Assembly: GCF_030406045.1 (NCBI RefSeq)
Contig: NZ_CP128988.1
Span: forward strand, 1,771,438-1,835,437
DNA: 64,000 nt
Origin: Thiohalobacter sp. IOR34
Lineage (GTDB): Bacteria > Pseudomonadota > Gammaproteobacteria > Thiohalobacterales > Thiohalobacteraceae
Direction of reading: 5' to 3'
The translations under genes and the position numbers were made by a program. Positions 30,361 to 40,641 of the stretch are shown here, one piece after another (positions within the stretch are counted from its first letter, which is position 1; each line of letters starts with the position of its first letter). Below the pieces are notes generated by a model. It saw only the letters and a list, made by a program, of their open reading frames with translations. It ran no database searches and was not told the origin of the DNA.

Positions 30361-31551
30361 CTAGCCCAGGGCATCCAGACCGCGTGCCAGGTCTTCCTGG
30401 ATGTCGAGCGGATCCTCCAGACCCACCGCCACCCGGATCAGGCCGTCGCCGATACCGGCCTCCTGCCGCTGCTCGGGGCTCAGCCGGCCATGGGTGGTGC
30501 TCGCCGGATGGGTGATGGTGGTCTTGGCATCGCCCAGGTTGGCGGTGATCGAGAGCAGCTCGGTGGCATCGATCACCTGCCAGGCCGCGGCCTGACCGCC
30601 GACCACCTCGAAACTGACGATGCCGCCAAAGCCCGATTGCTGGCGGCTGGCCAGCTCGTGCTGCGGATGCGAGGCCAGCCCCGGATAGTAGACCCGGGCC
30701 ACCGCTGGATGGGTCTCCAGCCAGGCCGCCAGGCGCGCAGCGGCGGCGCTGTGGGCTCGCATGCGCAGCTCCAGTGTCTCCAGCCCCTTGAGGAAGACCC
30801 AGGCATTGAAGGGACTCATGCTCGGACCGGCGGTACGCAGGAAGCCGTAGACATCCCCGCCCACCCGTTCGGCATCCCCCACCACGGCGCCGCCGATGCA
30901 ACGTCCCTGGCCATCGAGGTACTTGGTTGCGGAGTGGATGACGATGTCCGCCCCCAGGGCCAGCGGCTGTTGCAGCGCCGGGGTGCAGAAGCAATTGTCG
31001 ACCGCCAGCAGGCAGTCGTGGGCATGAGCCAGCTCGGCCAGTGCAGCGATGTCGCCCAGGGTGGTAAGCGGATTGGAGGGCGTCTCCAGAAACATGAGAC
31101 GGGTCTCGGGACGAATCGCCGCCTCCCAGGCAGCCGGATCGTCCAGCCTCACATAGCTGGTATCGATGCCCAGCTTGCCGAGGTAGTTGTCGAACAGCAC
31201 CGTGGTGCTGCCGAAGATGCTCTGCGAGGAGACGATATGGTCGCCGCTCTTCAGCAGGCCCAGGCAGGTGGCGAGGATCGCCGCCATGCCCGAGGCGGTG
31301 GCCACGCAGCAGGCCCCGCCCTCCAGCGCCGCGAGGCGCTCCTCGAAGGTGCGCACCGTGGGATTGGTGAAGCGGGAATAGATGTTGCCGGGCACCTCGC
31401 CGGCGAAGCGCGCCGCCGCCTCCTGCGCGCTGCCGAACACGTAGCTCGAGGTGGTGAAGATCGGCTCGGCGTGTTCACCCTCCCGGGTCCGTCGCTGCCC
31501 GGCGCGCACGGCCCGGGTGGCCAGTCGGTACTTGCTGAAATCCTGGGTCAT
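30361..31551 (-). CDS. metZ: O-succinylhomoserine sulfhydrylase
   Basis: 396 aa, PLP-dependent Cys/Met metabolism family. The PLP lysine lies in SATKYLDGQGR, and IYSRFTNPTVRTFEERLAAL and ETPSNPLTT are typical. It makes homocysteine directly from O-succinylhomoserine and sulfide. The name MetZ, rather than MetB, rests mainly on the purF-metZ neighbourhood, as in Pseudomonas. Start ATG at 31551 follows GGAG; an ATG at 31572 would add seven residues. It is 67 bases behind purF on the same strand. Confidence 0.92.
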   Translation of the reverse strand: MTQDFSKYRLATRAVRAGQRRTREGEHAEPIFTTSSYVFGSAQEAAARFAGEVPGNIYSRFTNPTVRTFEERLAALEGGACCVATASGMAAILATCLGLLKSGDHIVSSQSIFGSTTVLFDNYLGKLGIDTSYVRLDDPAAWEAAIRPETRLMFLETPSNPLTTLGDIAALAELAHAHDCLLAVDNCFCTPALQQPLALGADIVIHSATKYLDGQGRCIGGAVVGDAERVGGDVYGFLRTAGPSMSPFNAWVFLKGLETLELRMRAHSAAAARLAAWLETHPAVARVYYPGLASHPQHELASRQQSGFGGIVSFEVVGGQAAAWQVIDATELLSITANLGDAKTTITHPASTTHGRLSPEQRQEAGIGDGLIRVAVGLEDPLDIQEDLARGLDALG

Positions 31552-31618
31552 GTCGGTGGTCTCCGGTCGCATCCGTGTCCTGGGGCCGGACCTGCTCGAG
31601 GGGGAACGGCGTCCGGCA

Positions 31619-33133
31619 TCAGGGCGAGTTGTGCATCTCGATGACCCCCTCGGCATCGGCCTCGCGGCGCGCCTGCTTGACGGAGTCGTTGCGCAGCTGG
31701 CGCAGATGTTCCAGGTACTCGCCATCCACGTCACCGGTCACGTACTCGCCGCTGAACACCGAGGTGTCGAAGCGGCTCAGGCGGGCATTGCCCTTCTGCA
31801 CGGCCTGCACGAGGTCGTCGAGATCCTGGAAGATCAGCCGGTCGGCGCCGATCTCCCGCGCCACCTCCTCGACGCTGCGGTTGTAGGCGACCAGTTCCTC
31901 GCGGGTCGGCATGTCGATACCGTAGACGTTGGGATAACGTACCGGCGGGGCGGCCGAGGCGAAGGATACGCGCCGCGCGCCCGCGTCGCGCGCCATCTGG
32001 ATGATCTGCTTGGAGGTGGTGCCGCGGACGATGGAGTCGTCCACCAGCAGCACGTGCTTGCCCTTGAATTCGAGCTCGATGGCGTTCAGCTTCTGGCGCA
32101 CCGACTTCTTGCGCTGCTGCTGGCCGGGCATGATGAAGGTCCGGCCGATGTAGCGGTTCTTGATGAAGCCCTCGCGGTACTTCACCCCGAGCAGATTGGC
32201 CAGCTGCAGGGCCGCGGTACGGCTGGTGTCCGGTATCGGGATCACCACATCGATATCGTGCTGCGGCCATTCGCGGCTGATCTTGCTGGCCAGGGTCTCG
32301 CCCATGCGCAGCCGTGCCTTGTACACCGAGACGTCATCCATGATCGAATCGGGACGGGCCAGATAGACGTACTCGAAGATGCAGGGTGAGTACTGGGGAT
32401 CCTCCGCGCACTGCCGGGCGTGCAGCTCCCCGCCGAGGGTGATGACCACGGCCTCGCCCGGTTCCACGTCGCGGATCAGCTCGTAGCCGAGCACGTCCAA
32501 CGCCACGCTCTCCGAGGCGACCATGTACTCCATGCCCGCCGGCGTCTCGCGCCGGCCGAACACCAGCGGGCGGATACCATAGGGATCGCGGAAGGCGACG
32601 ATACCATAGCCGGTGATCATGGCCACTGCCGCATAGGCGCCGCGACAGCGCCGGTGCACCCCGGCCACGGCGGCGAAGATATCATCCTCGGCGATGCTCA
32701 GCTTGCCCTGGCGGCCCAGCTCATGGGCAAAGACGTTGAGCAGGACCTCCGAGTCGGAGTCGGTGTTGATATGGCGCAGATCCTCGCGAAACAGATCCAT
32801 CTTCAGCTCGGTGGCATTGGTCAGGTTGCCGTTGTGGGCCAGGCTGATGCCGTAGGGCGAGTTGACGTAGAAAGGCTGGGCCTCGGCACTGGATTCGCAG
32901 CCCGCGGTCGGATAGCGCACGTGGCCGATACCCAGGGTGCCCTCCAGACGCAGCATGTGGCGGGTGTGGAAGACGTCACGCACCAGACCGTTGTCCTTGC
33001 GCAGGTAGAGACGCTGGTCCTCGCAGGTCATGATGCCGGCGGCATCCTGACCACGATGCTGCAGCACGGTGAGGCCGTCGTAGAGCGCCTGGTTGACCCG
33101 ACTGCGAGCCACGATTCCGATTATTCCGCACAT
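31619..33133 (-). CDS. purF: Amidophosphoribosyltransferase
   Basis: 504 aa, as in E. coli (505). It starts [20 protein letters not shown], so Cys2 is the glutaminase nucleophile after Met removal. The PRPP-binding loop is [13 protein letters not shown]. It makes phosphoribosylamine, the first step of purine synthesis. It follows cvpA, the usual partner, but a MITE copy (33156-33307) fills the cvpA-purF gap. The start lies 23 bases beyond the element. Confidence 0.97.
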   Translation of the reverse strand: MCGIIGIVARSRVNQALYDGLTVLQHRGQDAAGIMTCEDQRLYLRKDNGLVRDVFHTRHMLRLEGTLGIGHVRYPTAGCESSAEAQPFYVNSPYGISLAHNGNLTNATELKMDLFREDLRHINTDSDSEVLLNVFAHELGRQGKLSIAEDDIFAAVAGVHRRCRGAYAAVAMITGYGIVAFRDPYGIRPLVFGRRETPAGMEYMVASESVALDVLGYELIRDVEPGEAVVITLGGELHARQCAEDPQYSPCIFEYVYLARPDSIMDDVSVYKARLRMGETLASKISREWPQHDIDVVIPIPDTSRTAALQLANLLGVKYREGFIKNRYIGRTFIMPGQQQRKKSVRQKLNAIELEFKGKHVLLVDDSIVRGTTSKQIIQMARDAGARRVSFASAAPPVRYPNVYGIDMPTREELVAYNRSVEEVAREIGADRLIFQDLDDLVQAVQKGNARLSRFDTSVFSGEYVTGDVDGEYLEHLRQLRNDSVKQARREADAEGVIEMHNSP

Positions 33134-33155
33134 GTTCTAACCACCTCGCCAGGCA

Positions 33156-33307
33156 CTAGCCCGGATATTGCACCAAGGATTCGATTCTCAGGGCGCAGCC
33201 AGATGCGTCCTGAAATCGAATAGGCACAACCTGTACCCCGCCGTGAGGAGCCATTTGCGGGCCTCCCGGCCTTGTATGTCAGTCTGCACTCCGATCATGC
33301 GGGCTAA
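33156..33307 (-). mobile_element. MITE-like element, diverged 152-bp copy E between cvpA and purF
   Basis: One end reads CTAGCCCGGATATTGCACCA, the subfamily II form of the terminal repeat; the other reads GATCATGCGGGCTAA. The inner inverted repeat survives in short form (GATTCGATTCTCAGG against CCTGAAATCGAATAG). The TAG stop codon of cvpA (33306-33304) is made by this element's end. About 100 bp of the full-length middle is absent. Confidence 0.75.
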
Positions 33308-33795
33308 TCGAACCTGATGTTGTCAGCGATGTCCAACGGCAGGAAATCGCGCAGCCACAGGGCCAGGGCCTCGAAGTGCGGCAGCAGCTGCGAGTCGCGC
33401 CACCAGGGGTCCTGGGGCACCACCGTCATCCCCGCCAGCAACACCAGGATGGCCACGATCAGCACGCCGCGCACCACACCGAATACCGTGCCCAGCAGCC
33501 GGTCGGTCCCCGACAGGCCGGTCTTCTCCACCAACTGGCCGATCAGGAAATTGATCAGCCCGCCAAGCAGCAACACCGCCACGAACAGCACACCGAAGGC
33601 CACGATGGCGCGCACCGAGGGCACGCTGATCCAGTCCGTCAGCACGCCGGCCAGCTGCCCGGAAAAACCCAGCGCCACCCAGAAGGCGGCCACCCAGGCC
33701 AGCAGCGACAGGGATTCCTTGACGAAGCCGCGCATCAGGCTGAGCACGGCCGAGATCGCGATGATGGCGATGATGCTGTAGTCGGCCCAGTTCAC
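33304..33795 (-). CDS. cvpA: Colicin V production family membrane protein CvpA
   Basis: 163 aa, the family size. Four membrane segments: DYSIIAIIAISAVLSLMRG, LLAWVAAFWVALGFSGQLAG, VRAIVAFGVLFVAVLLLGGL and VFGVVRGVLIVAILVLLAG. Its cell role is in envelope stress and purine-linked growth; the mechanism is unsettled. Conserved dedD-cvpA-purF order. The last residue before the stop is Asp in NIRFD, and TAG comes from the MITE end. Confidence 0.92.
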   Translation of the reverse strand: MNWADYSIIAIIAISAVLSLMRGFVKESLSLLAWVAAFWVALGFSGQLAGVLTDWISVPSVRAIVAFGVLFVAVLLLGGLINFLIGQLVEKTGLSGTDRLLGTVFGVVRGVLIVAILVLLAGMTVVPQDPWWRDSQLLPHFEALALWLRDFLPLDIADNIRFD

Positions 33796-33889
33796 GAAAC
33801 CGCCTGCCGCGCCTCGGCGGACGCTGTGGGGAGACTCGATTGCATGGCCGCTATTCTAACAGAGGAGCATGGGGCGCAGAACGCTGGAT

Positions 33890-34483
33890 TCAGCCGGGAT
33901 AGCGGCTCACCAGTCCCTTGAGTTTGAATTCCTTCTCGATCCGCCTGAGCAGACGCTGGGCATTCTCCCGCTGCAGCTCGGGACCGACCCGGACCCGGTA
34001 GAGGATGCCCTTCGGGGTCTCGGCCCGTTCAACGAAGCTGGCATAGCCCTTGGCGCGCAGCCGGTCACGCAGGGCCAGGGCATTGGCCTGCTTGCTGAAG
34101 CTTGCCAGTTGCACCACCCAGCCGGTGAGGCGGGGATCGGCGGGTTGTGAGGTCTGCACCCGGGCGGGCGGCGCCGGCGTCTGCGCGGCCTCCGGGGCGG
34201 CCGCCTCGTCGCCGCTGGCGGCCGGAGCCGGCGTCGTCTGCTGCTGACCGGGCGCTTCTTCCTCCGGCGTTTCCACCACCCGATGCTGTGGACTCTCCAT
34301 CACCGGCGGCGGCAGGATCAGCGGCTCGGCACGGTCGCGCACCACCTCCGGCGGCGGGGGCGGCAGGTTGCTGCCCAGGGTGCCCATGTCACGCCGCCCG
34401 TCCAGGAACATCGGCACCAGTATCACCGCCAGGGCCACCAGCACGGTGGCGCCGACCAGGCGCTGCTTGAGTTGCTTGTCCAC
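33890..34483 (-). CDS. dedD: SPOR-domain cell-division protein DedD
   Basis: 197 aa from the GTG at 34483, preceded by GGAG. Layout: short basic start (MDKQLKQRLVGA), one membrane helix (TVLVALAVILVPMFL), a Pro/Ala/Glu-rich linker (about 50-120), and a C-terminal SPOR domain (GWVVQLASFSKQANALALRD to RVRVGPELQRENAQRLLRRI). SPOR domains bind denuded septal peptidoglycan. The position between folC and cvpA is conserved. Confidence 0.93.
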   Translation of the reverse strand: MDKQLKQRLVGATVLVALAVILVPMFLDGRRDMGTLGSNLPPPPPEVVRDRAEPLILPPPVMESPQHRVVETPEEEAPGQQQTTPAPAASGDEAAAPEAAQTPAPPARVQTSQPADPRLTGWVVQLASFSKQANALALRDRLRAKGYASFVERAETPKGILYRVRVGPELQRENAQRLLRRIEKEFKLKGLVSRYPG

Positions 34484-34514
34484 GATCTCCGCCCTGTGTG
34501 GAAGGATCTTCGAT

Positions 34515-34672
34515 TGTCCCGCCTGTTGCACCAAGGATTCGATTCCCAGGGCGGATCCGGCAGGCGCGGCCCGATTCGGCCTGAAATCGAACAGGCACAA
34601 AGTGTAACCCGGCTCCGCGGGCCTTGCATGGCCTTCCGCTTCCTGCACTCCATTGGTCCGGCAACCCAGTGT
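34515..34672 (-). repeat. Decayed MITE relative (copy F) between folC and dedD
   Basis: TTGCACCAAGGATTCGATTCCCAGGGCG and GCCTGAAATCGAA(C)AGGCACAAA match copy E internally, though each is broken by changes. The far end (TGCACTCCATTGGTCCGG) has lost the terminal CTAG motif. It lies exactly between the folC stop and the dedD start region, as E lies between cvpA and purF. Confidence 0.6.
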
Positions 34673-35929
34673 TTACAGGCCGAGGGCAAGGATCTCGGCC
34701 ACGCTGTGAAAGGAACCGAAACCCACCACCCGGTCGCCAGGCCGGGCCGCATCCAGCGCCGTCCGCCAGGCCTGGGCGACGCTGCCGACCGCCTCGGCCT
34801 CGATGCCGGCCGCCTGCAGCCGTCCGGCCAGCTGCGCGGCGGGCAGACCCCGCGCACCGGGGGTACTGCCCAGCAGCCAGCGGTCGATCCGGCCTGCCAG
34901 GGCCCCGGCCACGCCCTCCACGTCCTTGTCGGCGAGCATGCCACACACGCCGAGCGTGCGTCCCGCCACCGGCCGCAGCGCCAGCAGGCCGGCCAGCGCC
35001 TCGGCCGCCTGCGGGTTGTGGGCCACGTCGACGATGCGCTCCACCGCTCCCTCCCGCCGCTGGAAACGCCCGGCCAGCCGCACCCGGCGCAGACCCTGCT
35101 CGATCGCCGCAGCCTCGACCGGCAACCGATCCCGCAGGGCAGCCAGCACCATCAGCGCCCCGGCCGCGTTTCGCAGCTGATGTTCGCCGGGCAGGGCCGG
35201 GAGCGGCAGATCGCGCCAGGCGCAGTCCGGTCCCTGCCAGTCCCAGCCGCCCGCCTGCCGGCGGAAATCGAAATCCTCGCCCAGGGCATGCCATTCGGCA
35301 CCGATGGCGGCAGCCTGGCGGCGCACCGACTGCGGTGGCTGCGGATCGGCACAGACCGCCGGCGCGGCCGGGCGGAAGATCCCGGCCTTCTCCCGGCCGA
35401 TAGCCTCGCGGTCGTCTCCCAGCCAGTCGCTGTGGTCGATGCCGATCGTGGTCAGCAACGCACAGTCGGCATCGACCACATTGACCGCGTCCAGCCGGCC
35501 GCCGAGACCGACCTCGAGCAGCGCCACCTCCACCTTCTCGCGGTGGAAGATGTCCAGCGCAGCCAGGGTGCCGAACTCGAAATAGGACAGCGAGACCTCG
35601 CCCCGGGCCTGGTCGATGCGGGCGAAGGACTCGATCAGGCCAGCGTCGTCGACCTCACGGCCGGCAAGGCGGATACGCTCGTTGTAGCGCAGCAGATGGG
35701 GTGAGCTGTAGGCACCGACCCGCAGACCGGCAGCCTCGAGGATCGCCTCCAGCAGGGCGAGCGAGGAACCCTTGCCGTTGGTGCCGGCGATGCTGATCAC
35801 CAGCGGCGCGGGGCGGCGCACGCCGAGGATCTCCGCCACCGCGCCGACCCGTTCCAGGCCGAGGTCGATGGCCTTGGGGTGCAGCGTCTCCTGCCAGGCC
35901 AGCCAGTCGGCGAGGGTGCTAACCCGCAT
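34673..35929 (-). CDS. folC: Dihydrofolate synthase/folylpolyglutamate synthase
   Basis: 418 aa from the ATG within MITE copy D; a TTG at 36001 inside the element would add 24 residues. Mur-ligase fold with the ATP loop in ISIAGTNGKGSSLALLEAIL, the folate-region YSSPHLLRYNERIRLAG, and a C-terminal domain with VDVAHNPQAAEAL. It adds Glu to dihydropteroate and to folates. The N-terminus reads MRVSTLADWLAWQETLHPKA; homologues have similar sequence from TLADWL onward, so the first residues come from the repeat. It lies between accD and dedD, as in Pseudomonas. Confidence 0.94.
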   Translation of the reverse strand: MRVSTLADWLAWQETLHPKAIDLGLERVGAVAEILGVRRPAPLVISIAGTNGKGSSLALLEAILEAAGLRVGAYSSPHLLRYNERIRLAGREVDDAGLIESFARIDQARGEVSLSYFEFGTLAALDIFHREKVEVALLEVGLGGRLDAVNVVDADCALLTTIGIDHSDWLGDDREAIGREKAGIFRPAAPAVCADPQPPQSVRRQAAAIGAEWHALGEDFDFRRQAGGWDWQGPDCAWRDLPLPALPGEHQLRNAAGALMVLAALRDRLPVEAAAIEQGLRRVRLAGRFQRREGAVERIVDVAHNPQAAEALAGLLALRPVAGRTLGVCGMLADKDVEGVAGALAGRIDRWLLGSTPGARGLPAAQLAGRLQAAGIEAEAVGSVAQAWRTALDAARPGDRVVGFGSFHSVAEILALGL

Positions 35930-36099
35930 ATTGCACGAAGGCGGCCTTGAAAGCGTAATTTTTCCGGTATTCATCAAGGCAGTAATTCCTTCTGCGAGCA
36001 ATTGTGCCCTGTTACGGTTTGTGCCTGTTCGAGTTCAGACCAAATCTGGCGTCGCATTTTGCCCTGAAACTCGAATCCTTCGTGCAATATGCGGGCTAA
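35919..36099 (-). mobile_element. MITE-like element, 181-bp deletion copy D between accD and folC
   Basis: Both terminal repeats are kept (CTAACCCGCATATTGCACGA and GCAATATGCGGGCTAA). About 72 bp of the left inner region are missing, removing one arm of the nested inverted repeat and its loop. The remaining right half matches copies A-C closely. From TTG at 36001 the frame is open for 24 codons, passes the ATG in the terminal repeat and enters folC, as copy C does for lpxH. Where A and B have GCATAG, this copy has GCAGAA. Confidence 0.85.
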
Positions 36100-36141
36100 A
36101 ACGCATCGGGGAAGCAGGCCGCGGCACCGGCCGGTGCGCGC

Positions 36142-37002
<861 letters not shown>

Positions 37003-37022
37003 GGCACATCACTCGTGTTGGT

Positions 37023-37849
37023 TCAAAGCTCGCCGGCCGCGGCCTGCGGCACGGCATCCATGGCCGCACGCATCGCCGCCAGCACCTCGGCCACGGCGGC
37101 GTTGATCGCCGCCGGCCGGTCGGCCAGTTCGGCGATCCGCGACACCAGGGCGCTGCCCACCACCACGGCATCGGCGACCTGTGCCACGGCGGCAGCGGCT
37201 TCGGCATCACGAATGCCGAAGCCGACACCCAGCGGCAGATCGGTCACGGCGCGGATATGAGCCAGCTTGTCGGCCACGGCGGCGACATCCAGCCGGTTGG
37301 CTCCGGTCACGCCCTTGAAGGAGACATAATACAGGAAGCCGCTGGCATGGTCGGCGATGCGCTTGATGCGTTCGTCGGTGGTGGTCGGTGCAATCAGGAA
37401 GATGGGGTCCAATCCCTGGCCACGCAGGGCCTTGACCAGATCGTCCGCCTCCTCCGGCGGCAGGTCGACGGTCAGGGCACCGTCGACGCCGGCCTCGCGC
37501 GCCGCGCTGGCGAAGGCCTCGTAGCCCATCACCTCGATGGGATTGAGATAGCCCATCAGCAGCACCGGGGTGTGCTCGTCCTGGCGGCGGAACTCGCGCA
37601 CCATGTCGAGCACGTCGTGCAGCGTCATATGATGCCGCAGGGCCCGCTCGCAGGCCGCCTGGATCACCGGGCCGTCGGCCATGGGATCGGAGAAGGGCAC
37701 GCCCAGCTCGATGATGTCGGCGCCCGCCTCCACCATGGCATGCATCAGCGGCACCGTCACCCCGGGGTCGGGATCGCCGGCGGTCACATAGGGCACCAGT
37801 GCCTTGCGCCCCGCCTGTTTCAGGGCCTCGAAGCGTGCGGCGATGCGGC

Positions 37850-37853
<4 letters not shown>
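37023..37853 (-). CDS. trpA: Tryptophan synthase alpha subunit
   Basis: 276 aa. The catalytic Glu lies in [19 protein letters not shown], with the following Asp, and [18 protein letters not shown] is typical. It splits indole-glycerol phosphate to indole. Its ATG overlaps the trpB stop (ATGA), so the two subunits are coupled. Confidence 0.97.
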
Positions 37854-39053
<1,200 letters not shown>

Positions 39054-39079
<26 letters not shown>

Positions 39080-39689
39080 TGTTGACTCCTCGTATGAAGG
39101 CCCGGATCAGCGCCGGGTCCTTGATGCCCTTGTCCGCCTCGACACCGCTGCTGACGTCGACGGCCCAGGGGCGGGTGCGTTCGATGGCCTCGGCGACATT
39201 CCCCGGATGCAGGCCGCCGGCCAGGACCACCGGTTTCGCCAGCTCGCGCGGGATACGGTCCCAGTCGAAGGTCTCGCCGCTGCCGCCCGGCACGGCCGGG
39301 TGCCAGGCATCGAGCAGGATGCCGGCGGCATCCGGATAGTCCGCCACCCGCGCGGCGATATCGACGTCCGGACGCATCGCCAGGGCCTTCAGGTAGGGCC
39401 GGCCGAACTGGCGGCAGAAATCCGCCGGCTCGTCGCCGTGGAACTGCAGCAGATCCAGCGGCACTCCTTCCAGCACCCTGCGCACCTCCTCGGCGGCCGG
39501 ATCCACGAACAGGCCGACGCTGGTGACGAAGGGCGGCAGCCCGGCGCAGAGCGCGGCCGCCTGCTCCGCGGTCACTGCCCGCGGGCTCCTGGCATAGAAC
39601 ACCAGGCCGAGGGCATCGGCCCCGGCCTCGGCCGCGGCCCGTGCATCCTCCGGGCGGGTGATTCCGCAGATTTTAACGCGCACGCGCAT
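39054..39689 (-). CDS. trpF: Phosphoribosylanthranilate isomerase
   Basis: 211 aa from [16 protein letters not shown]; an ATG nine codons upstream is possible. The catalytic Cys is in [10 protein letters not shown], and the catalytic Asp is in the AVDVSSGVE region with [11 protein letters not shown]-barrel enzyme of tryptophan synthesis. First of trpF-trpB-trpA-accD, behind truA. Confidence 0.96.
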
Positions 39690-39777
39690 GGGCAGGCCAC
39701 CAGCGGGAAGATTCATGGGGTTGCGACAAGACGCCTATTCTGCCACCGCCGGCGGTTCGGCACTACTGCGGCCATCC

Positions 39778-40557
39778 TCAGCCGAACAGCGGCAACCGCG
39801 GCGCCAACGCCAGGCCATAGTCCTCGGGATAGTGGACATGCACGAAATACAGCCCGGCGGCCGGCGCGGTGACCCCGCCCAGGGTCCGGTCGCGGCCGGC
39901 CAGGACCTCGGCCACCCAGTCCACCGGCCGGTCGCCGCGCCCCACCGCCATCAGGGTGCCGGCGATGTTGCGCACCATGTGATGCAGAAAGGCGTTGGCC
40001 TCGATGTCCAGATAGATGAAATCGCCGCTGCGGGCGAGTTCCAGCCGGTGCAGGGTGCGCACCGCATGGCGGGCCTGGCAGCCGACGGCACGGAAGGCGG
40101 AGAAATCGTGTTCGCCGAGCAGCGCCCGGGCCGCGGCCTGCATCGCCGCCACGTCCAGCGGCCGGTGTTCCCAGCAGACCCGCTGGTGCAGCAGGGCCGG
40201 ACGCGCCAGCCGGTTGAGGATCACATAGCGGTACTGCCGGCCCCGGGCGCTGAAGCGGGCGTGGAAATCCGCGGCCACGGCCTTCACCCAGGTGATGCTG
40301 ACAGCGGGCGGCAGGTTGCTGTTGCCGCCCAGCAGCCAGGAGTGGAGTTCACGCACTGCCTCGGTATCGAAATGCGCCACCTGCGCCGTGGCATGCACCC
40401 CGGTATCGGTCCGCCCGGCACAGGTCACCTCCACGGGATGGTCAGCGACCCGGGACAGGGCCTGTTCGACCACCTCCTGGACACTGGGTGCGTGCTTCTG
40501 ACGCTGCCAGCCGCAGTAACCGCTGCCGTCGTACTCGATCCCCAGGGCGATGCGCAC
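39778..40557 (-). CDS. truA: tRNA pseudouridine(38-40) synthase
   Basis: 259 aa from a GTG start with GAGGTGA upstream. The catalytic Asp is in CAGRTDTGVHATAQ. It modifies positions 38-40 in the anticodon arm. Conserved position between fimV and trpF. Confidence 0.96.
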   Translation of the reverse strand: MRIALGIEYDGSGYCGWQRQKHAPSVQEVVEQALSRVADHPVEVTCAGRTDTGVHATAQVAHFDTEAVRELHSWLLGGNSNLPPAVSITWVKAVAADFHARFSARGRQYRYVILNRLARPALLHQRVCWEHRPLDVAAMQAAARALLGEHDFSAFRAVGCQARHAVRTLHRLELARSGDFIYLDIEANAFLHHMVRNIAGTLMAVGRGDRPVDWVAEVLAGRDRTLGGVTAPAAGLYFVHVHYPEDYGLALAPRLPLFG

Positions 40558-40595
40558 CGCTCTTTCACCTCATTCTCGATTCCGGGCCGGAAACG

Positions 40596-40628
40596 AAAAG
40601 GCCCCGGGACACGGCGTGTCCCGGGGCC
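40596..40628 (-). terminator. Intrinsic terminator of fimV
   Basis: On the minus strand GGCCCCGGGACAC pairs perfectly with GTGTCCCGGGGCC (13 bp, 3-base loop), followed by TTTTCGTTT. It lies 13 bases beyond the fimV stop and just before truA. Confidence 0.9.
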
Positions 40629-40641
40629 CCTGTCCCGCCAC

